A stretch of DNA of 64,000 nt from Isoetes taiwanensis (GCA_021234155.1 JAJEKV010000030.1:2910751-2974750), one strand, 5' to 3'. Positions 21,905-34,800 are shown, counted from the first letter of the stretch. Made by a program: numbers and translations. The notes: generated from the letters alone by a model not told the origin.

Positions 21905-22993
21905 CACAAAGGCGAGTTGTATGCACAGGGTCACCAAATACATTTGTTTCGGGCCTTGGTTGAGCCGGCCCTTTTGTATGGGGCAGAAGTTTGGGGTCCA
22001 GTGATATCCCTCAACACCTGGAATGACCTCGAGCAGGTGCAGAAGGCCTTCTTGGCACGGGCCCTGGGGGTGAAGTCCACAGTTCCGTACCAGATCCTAC
22101 TCCAGGAGACAGGATTTCTACCCCTTCAACGGGCTGCATTGGAACGCCATATCGTTTACTTCCAAAAGGTGGTCGCTATGGCTGATACACGCTGCCCCGC
22201 CTTGCTTTGGCCACGGGCAATGGGTCCCCAGCGCTGAAATCTGGCTGGAAAGACAAGCGGGGCTCGGTGGTTCTCACCGCGCGGGGTGTGCGAGGCAAAC
22301 GGATGTGTCCAGTCGGGACAAAGAAAGATCGCGAGGCACTTAAACTATACCTTGATGCTACTTTCCTTCGCAGGTCGTGGGATGCGAGGCTCGACACATG
22401 TTAAGGCGGCACACTATCGCAGCAAGTCAATCCTAGGCTCACAAGAGGCCCACACCATGCTTTGTACACCCGGCTACCCATGAAGAAACGCAGTTTATAG
22501 CTTCCATTCGCGACGGGGCACATCGCCTCCGCATTAAAAGCAGGCGTTGGGCTCCGTGAAGCACGGGAGCAAAGGCTTTGCCGGTGTTGCCACCGGTAGC
22601 GATTGAGGATGAATGTCATGCCCTCCGGACACGCCCGGCATTTGCCCATATCCAGAGGCGATATGTTCGATTACTAGTGCACGGCCAGCCGTTGCATCGC
22701 TTATTGGCTCTGGCGTCCGGTGGGTTTGTTGGGGTCATACCTCCGAGGAGGTTATGGATGCGGACTTCGTTTGTATCCTACGGGGCCCGGTATTGAACTG
22801 TCCTATGCAATTTATGCGGTGTGCGGCGGGCTTATTATTTGCTAAGGTTTTTCCCTCGAAAACCCTTCGGGGCGGGGGTTTTTTAATCCTGTCAGTAATA
22901 TGCTTGCTGCTCTCTTTTTTGTTTGGGTCCCATAGGCCAATTGGTCTCCGTGGACGCTAAAAACCTATTCTATTCTATTCTATTCTATTCTCT
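21905..22993 (+). mobile_element. LINE (non-LTR retrotransposon) 3' part, decayed
   Basis: The frame at 21917-22237 matches the segment after the reverse transcriptase core of plant LINEs: FRALVEPALLYGAEVWGP, then LEQVQKAFLARALGVKSTVP and ETGFLPLQRAALERH. After it the frame breaks repeatedly. The element ends with GGTCTCCGTGGACGCTAAAA followed by a run of TATTC pentamers, a simple-repeat 3' tail. Similar tails lie at 48.3 and 57.3 kb. The 5' part, including endonuclease and catalytic RT, is missing, as expected from 5' truncation during retrotransposition. Confidence 0.75.
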
Positions 22994-23383
22994 TAAATTG
23001 CTCTGCTAAATTTGACACAAAATGACATGTTCAGAATTTCAACATACATGGGCTTCAGAACATCTATGGCTAAAAACAAGCCATGAGGCATGTCCCTTTC
23101 TAGATTAACCAGATTTTGAGGCTTGAAATTTTGCTCATAAACTAAGGAATTCGAATGAAAACTCGAATTTAAGGTACAATCTCTTATTTTTTCAACAATA
23201 GAAAGTATAAGAAGAAGCCTTGAACGGTGAGCCTCTCTGATATGATTTGTAAAGCTCATGGGCCTAATTCGCAAGCCCCAAAATAGGGGTCTGATTGACT
23301 CCCAGAGCAGGGCCCTAGTTCACAGTCTCCTATGGAAAAGGTTGATATGCTATATCTCCCAAAGGGTGTATTTTCATTTGACA
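22994..23383. other. 5' flank of gene A, nothing recognised
   Basis: No gene seen. If genes A and B belong to one transposon, one of its ends should lie here or inside the LINE, but no terminal inverted repeat could be recognised. Confidence 0.35.
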
Positions 23384-24496
23384 TGTTCAAAAAACCATGT
23401 CGCGACACTGGTGCTGGTGAAGCGCTGTTCGGCCTTCTTCAACCCTTCACCAAAAACGTCACCCTTCTCGCACGTCACCCGCCATAGCTATTCCGGGGAG
23501 CGGGAGAATTCGTTGGCCTTCAAGATCAATCAAGGACCTTGATTGAAGCCAACTCAGCGATCCTGGAAGGGTAGGTTGCTTTCAAAATGGAAATTGGCGG
23601 AATTAACATTTCTTTGATGCAGAATTGTGTTTCTTGCTTGGAGCATTAAAGCTATGGTTTCCGACTGGAAAAAAGCTTTCCTAGCTTCATTAGCAAAGAA
23701 TTCAATCAAGTTTGATGCAGGGAGGCTCTATTCCGGTCTGCATGAATTTGTAGAGCAATCAAAGCACTTTTCCAATTGCTGTTCAACATTCTCAAAGAAT
23801 ATTTCTGAGAACAAATTACCACAAACCAAGGCAAATACTTCCTTACCTGCAGGTATAAACATTCCTCAAATGTAGTGAGGGAATCCGAACCCAATTCAGC
23901 ACCTGTAAAGGACTGTGCTGTTGTTGTGCTGAAAGATGAAATTTAACTTTCAATTTATTTGATGCAGAATACAGTTACTTGAAAGATCATGTCGATAATT
24001 ACAGACCTTCGTATGATTTTGGGGAGCTGCCAAATGCTTCTTGTCCAGATTTCATGCCTTCAAATGTTTTTGATGGAGATGTTGCTGAGCATACCATGGA
24101 TTCACTTTGTTTAGAACAAGAAGGTTTGTTTCCTCAAATATGCTTTGACTTTTACATATGTATTCTATCTAGATTGACTACATTTAAGAATATTTGCACT
24201 TTCAGACTTGTTTGCATCAGATCTTGGAAGACCAGATGCTTCAAACAATTCAGGTAACACCTATGCTGACTTATTTTTCTACACATAACTATGCTGACTT
24301 ATTTTTCATGCACATAACTATGCTGACTTATTTTTCTACACACTTGGTAATTAAGATTAAATTGGATGAATACTGATTCCTGCTTGAATGAAGGTTGTGA
24401 GAACATGTCCTGCCAACATTCATTTGAAGTTATGTTCAAAAAACAAGCTGCTGAGATAAGAAGGATTCAAAGGCAGAAAAAAAGGAAAAAAACAAA

Positions 24497-26683
24497 GTTT
24501 AAAATGAAACGCACTAATTTGCTCAAAACGCACTTCAAAAGGAATCTTTGAAAGATTCCCTAAAATCCCCCCAAAAAGGTCCCTTTGTGGTATATTTGTG
24601 ACAAGTGTGACAATTTGAAAATTTTAGGCATCATTTTGGAGGGGGGTGTGAACTTAGCTTCCATTCAAAATTGTTTGACATCCCTTTTTGGCCCCCCTAG
24701 TTTGGTTTGCGAAATAGTAATATTTTCAAAAACTAAACAAAATAGACATTGAAAAAAACAGCAAGCACACTAAAGTGCCAAAAAGGTATTTTATTTAAAG
24801 TTTTCCAAATCAGTACAAAACTATGAACAAAACTGTAAAAAATGCAACACATTTTGACATTGCCTCATTGAAGCAAACATTTTCACATGAAAGTATGCCT
24901 CATTGAACAAACTTACACTTTGAAGCGCAAGTTAGAGTCGAAGATGCTCGCTCTTCGTCTTATATACTTGCTCTTATTTGCTCATTCGTCTTGCTATAGA
25001 CTTATGTATACCGCGATAACAATGCGTGGACATAACGTCTTCAAAATAAATTTCTGGGTGGTATAGATTTATACCACAATAGGTAGTGCTGTGCGGATAT
25101 GACATGCCAGAGAGTTCGCATGGTATAAATTTATACCGCAAGTGGACTCGAGCGGTATAAATTTATACCGCAAGAGGACTCGAGCGGTATAAATTTATAC
25201 CGCGAGAGCTCTCTCGATTCACTGCGAGAGCTCTCACGGTATAAATTTATACCGTGAGAGCTCCCTCGTTATACCACAAGAGCTCTCTCGGTATAAATTT
25301 ATACCGCGACAGCTCTCTCGGTATAAATTTATACCACAGAAAACCTTCAGACAACCAATTTATACACATATATGTGTATATATATATAATATATACACAT
25401 AATTACATATATATATCCGACACGAAAAGAGAACTCTTGCGGTATAAATCTATACGGAGAAACGGTATAAATTTATACCGAATTGCATATATATATAAGA
25501 CTTTTATATATATATGTATATATATATGCAGTCCAGAGATAAAGTATATATCGTGTAAAATCTTTTGGGGTCTTTCTTGCTCGCCAAAGGGTTTGGCAAC
25601 TGAAAACTACTAAAGTAACACACATAAGGGATAATTTTACACACTGTTCTTAGTTTTTTAGTCTAAAAAATTCTAAAACGGTTCTAAATTTTCTGAGCTT
25701 GTAATGCAATGTTAGAGCATAAAGTAGTCGAATCATGTTATTATTTCTACTTTTTTTTCTCTACATACATGCGAACTTCACTCCAGGCAGCTAAAAAATT
25801 GCTACTAAAGGCAAAGAACTCCAAAATATTATGGTGATACAGGTGTTTGACTAGAAGGAAACCACATAGTTTATCCAGGGGAGAGCGAGGAGTAGCAACC
25901 CTTCAGAAGTTTACCTATTTATTTACAAAATATATAGGAAAGGGTAAGGCAGACGAATACTTCACTGCCAGAGAAATGTGCATGGTGCCCATTGCTACAG
26001 ATGACGTAATTGTGATGAATATGCTCAACATTGCTAAGGAGGTTGACTATCTTTTGAGCATCACCATGTTGTAGATTGGTATGTTTGTTCAGAAATACAT
26101 CTCCGAGAATAAAAAGGAGGGCATGTAATCACATGGCTTCATTACTTCAACTTTTGTATCCTCGGTATAAATTTATACTGCATCATCAACTAAAACTTCA
26201 GCTTAACTACAAGACATCGTGGATGTATTGGTATTTGTAATACTATGTGATGCAAAAACAATGGTTTGTCATTCAAGAAGTTTGTTCAACTGCCTCCCAA
26301 TATGTTTTAAGGTCCATTAGGATGTTCAGCCAAAATGGTTGTGAAATAATAAATTTCCTGTCTTCTAAAACAGCTAATATAAAAACTTTCAGGAACAAGG
26401 TACAAAAGCATCTAATTTCTTCATACGAATTTGCCCCATAGTCAATCTTTGAATTTCATTGTAGTTCTTTCCCCCTCTACAATGGGATTTTTTTTTTTTT
26501 GTGTGTTTTTCCTCAATACTAAGTCTTCTTAAAATGTCTATTTTCATGAGCAGTTTTATAAATCTTTGGACTAAAGGTAATAAAAGGGCCCTTTTTAGAG
26601 GGATTTTAGAATTTTATAAATTTTCAGAAGGAATCTTCCAAATGCACTTCTTAAGTAAGTGCGTTTCATTTTAAACCTTGTTA
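24497..26683. mobile_element. 2.2-kb inverted-repeat element inside gene A
   Basis: The left end reads TTTAAAATGAAACGCACT and the right end is its inverse (GTGCGTTTCATTTTAAA). The arms stay alignable for about 90 bases through CGCACTT, GGAATCTT, CTAAAATCCC and AAAAAGG. The insert splits the coding sequence just after QKKRKKTK. No clear target-site duplication was found, and the repeats may extend a few bases further out (AACAAAG, AACAAGG). Inside there is no transposase, only a palindrome cluster and short frames, so it is non-autonomous. Confidence 0.8.
25060..25479. repeat. Cluster of GGTATAAATTTATACC palindromes
   Basis: Exact 16-bp palindromes GGTATAAATTTATACC lie at 25122, 25154, 25186, 25238, 25290, 25320 and 25464. 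Variants are at 25060 and 25441, and an outlier at 26164. Several are extended by CG or by GAGAGCTCTCTC spacers, which are palindromic themselves. Between and after them are TATATA microsatellites (25370-25530). Confidence 0.95.
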
Positions 26684-28659
26684 AAAGAAGCTGGTGCAGA
26701 TGATGCAGCTCTGGAAAAAGGTTTACTTACCTCAAGGAAAAAAAAGAAACTGTCCAAAGAAGTAGGGAAAGTATTGAATCAAATTTTTGAAAAAGCTAAA
26801 CCTGTTGACAGAAAAGAAATCCTAAGTGGTGCTGCCAAATGGGTGCCAGAACTTGGTGTTCCATGCACAAAAGAAGTGAAAACAATGGAAATGATTGTTA
26901 AAAATCTGAGGGATTCTTTTGAAGCTCATAAGTACTCGAAAACCACTGATACTTGGAGAGCCAGAAGTGCTGCAATGTCTTTTGCAGTTAGTGCTGATAC
27001 TAACAAATGTGCTTTTGCCAAACAAATGAATATAAACAGGAAAATTGTTACAGTTGCAGTTAATAGAAGGTTAGCTGCTGAACATGTTGATGGCCCATGG
27101 TCCATGTTCAAGAAAAGCACAAGAATTGACAAACTTTCTTATGATGAAAGAAAATTAATAGTTGACTTTTGGAGGAACAACAGTAGAGTGTCTCCTTCCA
27201 AGAAACATGTTTTAAAGATCAGATTATCTAAAGGGAAGAAAATTATGCATCCACTACACTTCTTAGAAGAGACTCGCATGTCTTGCAGGTCACTTTCTAC
27301 CAACGTTTCAGAAGTGAATATCCAAAGTTTGAGGTCTCTTTTTCACTATTCCATGCATTGAAACCTCCCTATGTTAGGAAGGTTAAGGATAGAGAGACGT
27401 GCTGCTGTGTGTATCATATGAAAGCAGACTTTGTAAGAGTTGCAATTAACAAAGTCAGACATGATGAAAAAATACATGGTGTTGGTTGCAAGTGCACTTG
27501 TGAGGTCTGTGGGCCTGGACCAACATGCATGTCAAGAAAGTGCAACCTATGCTTCAATTAGTGAGCTTTGGAGGTCACTAGTATGTGCATGAGATGAATC
27601 TGATGAATGGTATGCACATGATTGTTTGACTTTAAAATGCCAAAAATGTGGGCCAAGCAAGTTACCAATATGTCCAAAAGAAAAGACATCTGTGAAAGGG
27701 TATCAAGTTGACTGGAAGATATATGACAAGGTGAGGATTGTATATTTAGGTTGTCTAGTGCTGGTTGTGATTTGCTGTTGTTTACTATTGTAGGTCTATG
27801 AGCATGTGGAAGAGCCTGATGATAAGGGAGGTTATAAGATTTCTAAAAAACCAGTAACCAAATTGGTTTACAAATCAACAAGTGTTGCTGAGATATTTGA
27901 GAATGCAAAGACAGTCTTGAATCAGTTCATTCCACACAAATATGAGGGGAGGTGGCAGGCCAAACAATTTAGGGATTGTTTGGCAACGTTTCCAAAGGAT
28001 TCAATTGTTTCAGCAATCGACTTTGCTGAGAATTATACCTTCGAGATCCAACAAGAAATCCAAAGTCTTCATTGGAGGAATGATCAGTGCACAATTTTGG
28101 TACACATTACATACAGACATGCAACAAAATTAGATGATCCTCATTTAGATGAGAATGAAAGAAGAATTATCAAAGAGACACATTTCTACATCTCAGATGA
28201 TAGGGAACATGACACCTTATTTGTGCAACGCTTGCTCAAACATGCAAATTTTTAGCGCGGAGGTATCAAATATAAGCAGCATATTATGTGGTCTGATGGA
28301 TGCTCTCATCAGTTTAAAGGTGCAAGACCATTTTATTTCCTTGGTAGGTACTACCAAAACTCCAGCATTCCAATAAATTGAAATTATTTTGCTTCATACC
28401 ATGGAAAAGGTATTCTGAAATGTTTTGTTCTTTTCTTGTTGTATTCCTATGCATGATCAGTCATTTTTCTTGAGACAAGTGAACATGATGGTCTTTGGAG
28501 CTGTCATTAAGAGGGCACTAACTCATGAAATGTTAAAGAGGAATTCAACACCATTGAGAAATGCACATGATGTAGTTGTTTTTTGTACAAGACATTTCAA
28601 AGAACATTCCACAATTGAAGGGAAGGACAGATTTAGGTATTTTCTCAAAACTTTTTTAT

Positions 28660-28815
28660 ATCAATTCATATTTTGTTTGAATGTTCTATGTTTGTGAAAC
28701 TGCAGGTTTTTTTGGGAAATAGGAATTGATGAAGTTGATCAATTCATATTTTATTTGAATGTTCTATGTTTGTGAAACTGCAGGTTTTTTTGGGAAATAG
28801 GAATTGATGAAGTTG
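28660..28815 (+). repeat. 78-bp tandem duplication across a 3' splice site
   Basis: 28660-28737 and 28738-28815 are the same apart from one G/A difference. Each copy contains intron end (GTTTGTGAAACTGCAG) and exon start (GTTTTTTTGGGAAATAGG, reading FFWEIGIDEVD). Confidence 0.95.
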
Positions 28816-29530
28816 ACAGGAGTGAGAGTTATGATTGTGCAACTCTAGTTGGATCAAGTCATTTCCATGCTATCAGGCCTATTCAAAGTACAGTCCCTAC
28901 TCAAGTAGCACACATGAATTATTCTTGTTTCTGCCACAATTGTTGGCTTGGTAAGTATGGCAAGTGTCCAAACAGGGAGAGAATAGGCACATGGATTTTT
29001 TCTCGAACTAAGACCAAAAATTGAATATAAAGATGAAGCTGGCGATGGTCCTGTTTATGAGGGAGATCCTGAATGGAAGTCGATATAATTGCAATTGGAG
29101 ATAACTGCGATCAATGCCGAGCCTAACAACAAAGAAAAAGGTAGATTTTTATATTCCAAAATGCACACAGGTGAAACATGTCATTGAGAAAGCATACAAG
29201 GATCCTTGGGGCGCAGTTTTTGGTAGGAATGAAGTTGTTGTAACAGGAAAGTACTACAAGTTCATTGGAGGCTGCAGATCTGATTCTTTGGAGCATGATC
29301 CCGAATGTAGTGTTTACAAATATTTAGTTCTTGCGATGAACTTTGTCATGCATCACATGGGAAATAACCAGTATGAGCTTGATGAAGATGTGCATGATCA
29401 CATCATGGACAACTTGCCACAAAACACTACCATCTTGGCACAAGATGCAGTTGAGTCAAAATCACAAACACAAAGCAGTGCAAAGGTTGCAAAGAAAAGA
29501 AGAAGAAAGAATGGAGACAATGAAATATAA

Positions 29531-30044
29531 ACCATTCCATGCAAAGTTGTGGAATTATAACCATTACAGGAATTTCAACCATTTCAGGTTTTTGGAATTA
29601 TAACCATTACAAAAATTACAACCATTACAGGTTTTTGGAATTATAACCAATTATCATTGAATTCTAAACATTGACATTGTAAAAATGTAACCATTATCCA
29701 ATTGCTTTCACAAAACAAACCAATTAACACAATCTCATTTACAAGTAAACACAATCCACTTTCACAAACAAACCCAATTGCTTTCTATAACACAATCTTA
29801 TTTACAATTAAACACAATCCAATTGCTTTCTAAAACAATCAAGTAAACCAAGACATTGGTTACAACTGTAGATCATATATTAATAGGTGCTGAAGGGTTT
29901 ACAAAAATACCAAAATGTACAGCTCCATTTCACAGAAATGAGCATGTCATAGAAGTACTGTTAAGTAGTTATAATTTAAAGTTTCAAGCCATAGAAAACC
30001 ACCTACATTTGAAAATTGGTGGTTTTCTTTCATAAAGTAAGAGT
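29531..30044. other. Spacer between convergent genes A and B
   Basis: AT-rich spacer with irregular repeats of TATAACCATTACA and GGTTTTTGGAATTATAACCA at 29540-29650, and of CACAATC-type repeats to about 29830. Probably holds both 3' ends; AATAAA-like signals were not assigned. Confidence 0.5.
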
Positions 30045-33000
30045 TCACTTCTTTTCCACTTGTTTATCCTGGCAATACTTTGCCAAGGTAATATCAGGGT
30101 TCACTTCTTCAGAACTGCTACTTCCTGAATCATACTGCTCAGCCAAATCTCCAAGTGCTGGAGACTTCAGCACTTCCTCAATATCTGCTTTATCCTGAGG
30201 TTCAGCAGCAAGATTATGTAGCAGAAATCAGTAAGGAATGAAACAAACAAGTTAAGCATACAAACATTTCATAAATAAATAAGTTATGTTACCTGCTGAA
30301 CCTATTTTCTTCTTTTCAGGAGTGGTAACATCACCTTTCAGCAGGTTGTCATTCAACCTTGGTGATTTCCTTGTGCTTTTGGGAGGGCTGACATGAGCAA
30401 ATTTCGCTGGACTTAACTTGTCCACATCAATAAAACCTGCATAATATTTCTACAAGCTACAGTACGTGAAAACTTTTAAAACAAATAAAAAATAGAGTCA
30501 AAGTCATTACCTTTCTCCAGTTTGAGCTTCTTTATAGATCTGGTCTTCTTCTTTGCAACTCTCTCTGGAATGAAGTCAGCAGCAGCAGGTAGCGTGTACA
30601 GAGAAGTGCTGCTGTCATCTTCTTCTTTACCTCTTTTCTTGGTCCTCAGCACCTTGTTTTTCTTGTCTTCCTTGTTACTTTCATTGTCACTATCATTCTG
30701 TGTCACTTTCAACAGGATGGTATTCTTTATATACCAATTCTTGCAATATGTTGCCTGGAACCTCTTCATGACAGATAGGTACAGTGCAATGCATACAGTC
30801 CAAAACAGCAGAAAAGCAAAAAACATGCTATTTGTGACCACATGTTAATTTGACATGCAATTCATAATCTTTGCAGAACAAAAGGTCACATGCTTCACAT
30901 GCATCCTTATTATCCAAGAAAGGCATGTCATAGGAACCCATATCTAGGTGCATCCGATTTCTGTTGGACTCAGACTGCAGAAAAGCAACATGTTTGCATT
31001 TGGCATGCCAAATCTTCATATGCTTTTCAATAGCATCAACTTCTTCTTTGAGTTCGATGATGTCAGCCTTCAAGGTCTTCAATCCATTTTTATCCACCTT
31101 CTTTATGGTGCTGGCTAACAGGTCTCGCCACATTTCTTCTTGTGCTTTAAGCCTTTGAATAGCTTCTTGTTCGTCTGGCGCAGCTGTTTCTAAAGCCTCT
31201 CTGTCCTTCATCTTTTCAGATATCTGCTCTTCTATTGCAGAGATGGTAGAGTCAGCTTGAGTGAGAGCACCCTCCTTCCTCAAATAATCTTCTTCTTTCA
31301 TCAAAAGCTCGTTTTCTTTTCCAGCTTTTATGGCAGCAAACTTCCTAAGCTGATTGAGTATAGCATTGCTGTTGTTGCTATAGCTATTACCCTCTTGCTT
31401 AACTGTCAATTGTCGCTCAGAAGTCCTAAAAGCATCAGCAGCAAAGGATGCCCAGTTGATAGCATATTCCTCAGGATTTGCAGCTGCTCGAGGGGAATTA
31501 GCCCAGGCAAAAGCTCTAGCAAAGGTCACTCTAACTTCATTCTTAGTGGGCTTGGATTTCTGGTAAATCCGTCCAAGAAGGTCGTGCAGCTGGGTTTCAT
31601 AGGCAGGCCGAATAAATTTCAGGTAAGTCGTATTTAATTAAAGTGGGACTCATTCCATTCCCAGTTTTTTTCGGAACCCGGTTAATTTACATAAAAAGTA
31701 GCACCCCGACCCGAAAACTATCCTTAATTCGAATTTTTGAATAAAACTCTGAATCCGAGCTGTGCTGCAGTTTTCCCAGGTTCGCAAGTCGAGAACAAAA
31801 ACAATGCAACTGAAACAAAGGAAATTCATTAAAGTTTGAAACCAAAGATGTAGTTGAAAAAGAATTTTTATTAATAAATTGAACAGATACAATGTATTTT
31901 ACATCGGACGCAGAGACCATGGCGGTCTTGCTGTCACTACAGTTACATCATCTTGGTAGGTGGTCCACCTTAGGGGATTAACTTGTGGCGCTTCTTCATG
32001 CCGTCTGTAAGCCTTGGGGGCAACTTTGAAGAGTGTGGAATGCCTCACGTGGAGGTGCCTCTGGAGCTACCGGCCGACACGCCCACGACTTCTCCACTTC
32101 CGCCTCCCCGCACCTTTCATCGAATATGCTCCTTCCCCAACCTCCGTGGATGTTATGCAATGCTTGCAATATGCCTTGAGCTTCCCGGACTTTCTCTTTG
32201 TTCTTCGCCTGTTCTTTATTCCTGTGGTGTAGCGAGCAACCTCTGACTCAGCGAGCAACCTTGTCCCAAAGGCCGGGCAAGAGTGTAGCGTGGACCGGGA
32301 TCTGTGCCGAGGCGGTATTTCTTCCGCCTTTGAGCGGGATCCGTGCCGCCGGAGCCGGTCTCTCGTGATGCCCGAAAGGATGCAATGGCCGTGTCGGATC
32401 ATGCCTGAACCACCCGGAGCAAGGAGAGTATGATTAACAATTACGGTGTCATTAGTCAAAACGTAGAAAAGAACGTTGAAATCAAATTACAGCGGAGAAC
32501 ATTCATTCCATACAACCGCATCCAATGGCGTGGGAGTAGTGTCTTTCTCGATTCAGCGAGTCGAAAAGGCCCATAAAAGTCAAAGTACAACCATTCTCAT
32601 TAGAATATGGTTGCATCCAATCACACACGGAAGCATACAAATGCTTTTGTCAACGAGACAACTAGCATGCCTTTCTCGACTCATGAGTCGAAAAGTCCTG
32701 AGAAACCCAATGTACAAGCATTATCATAATAGATTGTACAAGCATTTCATCAACACGACAAGCATGCCTTTCTCTCGACTCGTGAGTCGAAAGGCATCAA
32801 AACTCAATATACAAGTATATTCATTACAAAATGGTCAATACATGTGTTCACGCTCGATTACAATATTTACACAATTTGACTATCCGGCGAGGGTCACTCT
32901 TCTTGTTCACCAAAGTATTTGTCGCCCATAGCTTTCATGATCGGCTTGCTCTCTGGATCGGGTTCCGTGAGGCTCGGATAGTTAAGTAAGCACATCAGCG

Positions 33001-33074
33001 ACAAGAATGGCAAAGAGGGATTCCGCCAAGACAGGGCCAGTCCGAAGGACAACCACCTATCCGTCTCATATTCT

Positions 33075-33863
33075 TCAGTCGATATGGCTTAGCAATGATT
33101 GTATTTTTGCGGCGTTATGATAGCACTTGTAGGCGGAGTCGTCTATGATCAGCGTGTTGTGTTTGCCATAGTCCCGGAATTGCTCATAAACACCGGCCCG
33201 CCTTTTCACCATTATAGGCTTCCCTTTGTGATGGCTGGATCGAGGTCCTTCACATGCTCGACCCTTTCGTTTTCCCAAACGAACTTGAACTTCAAAACTG
33301 AAATGCCGAGAACACCAAGAACATTGACAATATTTTTCTTTGCCATACAAGACCATATGCCCACCGAATCCGTGCGGGCCGATCAATAATTTCCTTAGCT
33401 CACGGGCCTCCGGATACACTATTTTATGCTCTGTTTTCACTGGGATCTGCGAGGTGTTAATCTCGGGGATGTCTTTGTCGTGGTATACTGCAGCTAATAC
33501 TCCATTGACGTCAAATATTACAAGCTTGGTGGGACCAGATGGATCCCAGTTGGAGTTTGGCTCTGACCATATTTCCGGTTCATCGGGATCCAAATGCGGG
33601 ATCATTAACTTTTCAGGTTCTTTCTGGCTGTGAGCAGTGTCTTGCTCTGGATTTTCATTCTCATTCTCCTCGCGACGTGAACCGTTGGAATCCATTGACA
33701 ATGATCCGGACTCGTTGAGCTGGAATTCCACGAAATGATGACATCCGCCCGAAGGAACGAGTTTTCGACTTCGCGAGTCGAGAATGACAAAAAAGGTATT
33801 GAAAGGAACGAGTTTTCTCGACTCGCGAAGTCGAGAAACACCGCTAGAGCAAAGTAAACTCAC
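33075..33863 (-). pseudogene. FCP1/HAD-like phosphatase domain fragment
   Basis: The frame reads KLVIFDVNGVLAAVYH, the position of the DxDG(T/V) catalytic motif of FCP1/SCP phosphatases, followed by ARELRKLLIGPHGFGGHMVL and later NTLIIDDSAYKCYHN, matching the downstream Asp-Asp motif of the family. The first motif reads DVNG, so the second catalytic Asp is Asn. The Cys/His stretch CQCSWCSRHFSF is unusual. Typical members dephosphorylate the RNA polymerase II C-terminal domain, but this one is likely inactive. It lies inside the 10.3-kb element and looks like a host gene fragment picked up by it. Upstream it joins the frame at 33871-34800, possibly one captured gene with a frame break. Confidence 0.55.
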
Positions 33864-33870
33864 CTCAATC

Positions 33871-34800
33871 TCAGGTTTTCAATAATGTTTTCGGGCAAAG
33901 ATTCGGTCCAATCCTTCGACATCCTCGTCTCCGTCGGGTTTTGTCTCCCTCGTCCTCGCCGTCTTTATCGCTTCCATTTGTCTTCCTCCCCTTGAAATGC
34001 TCATGAAGCGTATCCGTGTATGACTGAATGGTTTCAACCATGTCCTTATTTCCAACCACGGATATAGGTTTCATTCCAAACAAATAGCCCCCCGAGAGAA
34101 ACAGGCCATTCATGTACCACTTTCGCATACAATTTGATCTTCCCACGACCAAGCCGGGTTATGAAGTACTTGATAACTCTTGGCGGATAGGAATTCTATG
34201 TATAGGACCGGGTCGCACCATCCTTGCGACCTTGTCCATCGATGGAACATCCTCCATAAACCTGCCCCCCTTCCGTGGTTCCATCCGCTCTTGAGAGATC
34301 ATGAACTTGTCGAGATAATGATGCTCGCTAGACCACCACTTATCCAGTCGACCGCCGATCTTGAAATCAAAACCAAAACTATGTTGGCAAAGCTTGGTGC
34401 CTTCGGCAAAGCCAAGTCCGCACTCATGATCAAGTTCGTATATGGAGTGCATGATCTTGTTGGTGAAGTTAATATCACCGTTGCCCATTGGGAGACAAAG
34501 AGTTGTTTGATTGCCCCAAGATGCAAAAGACAAGGAAACCGAAAGTATCCAGTCGGTCATGTCCGTTTTACACGCCTTGTACCACCGCTCTATGTCAGCT
34601 TTGTCATAAAAAGGGTGGGGTCTTCGATCATATTGATGGCAAATAGTGCCACGGGTCCAGTGCCGCCTCGCACCACCAAATCCCTTTGTGTCCCAAAGTA
34701 ACCGTAAATGGGGAGCTATCGTCGCCTTAAATGGGACCACCCTCAATCCAAGCTTCTTCTTCTTTGCCGCCGCCGGCAGAAGCATCCCCTCCCATACCAA
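33871..34800 (-). pseudogene. Uncharacterised minus-strand frame upstream of the FCP1-like fragment
   Basis: Two adjoining frames (34159-34800 and 33871-34152) look coding: WDTKGFGGARRHWTRGTICH, GNGDINFTNKIMHSIYELDH and WYMNGLFLSGGYLFGMK. They end in a Lys/Arg/Asp-rich linker. I do not recognise the family. The frame changes once near 34155, and it runs straight on to the phosphatase-like fragment on the same strand, so both may come from a single captured or element-encoded gene. Confidence 0.4.

Larger units (their letters stand above)
23384..29530 (+). pseudogene. Gene A: DDE-transposase-like gene, split by an insertion
   Basis: Exons can be followed across GT-AG introns: 23384-23568 (begins MFKKPCRDTG, has one in-frame TAG), about 23622-23852, 23968-24131, 24206-24251 and 24393-24496. 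After a 2.2-kb insert the frame resumes at 26684. Next come a lysine-rich helix region, a Cys-rich domain (CCCVYH, then CKCTCEVCGPGPTCMSRKCN), a helical region, IDFAENYTFEIQQEIQSLHW, MWSDGCSHQFKGARPF and FASYHGKG. The Asp in DFAENY, the Asp in WSDG and a later acidic residue fit a DDE catalytic triad by position, which is inference. I recall the combination of DFAENY, SDG and SHGKG motifs from unnamed transposase-like proteins of plants and animals. Lesions include an 11-base interruption near 27270, TGA within IN*NYFASYHGKG near 28373, frame changes near 28490 and 29000, and a 78-bp duplication. It ends at 29530 after a Lys/Arg-rich tail. Not functional as sequenced. Confidence 0.65.

Noticed and set aside
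30016-30848. Plus-strand frames with hydrophobic stretches opposite gene B
   Set aside because: They are antisense to gene B exons; the Phe/Leu/Ser-rich composition reflects the complement of Lys/Glu-rich coding.
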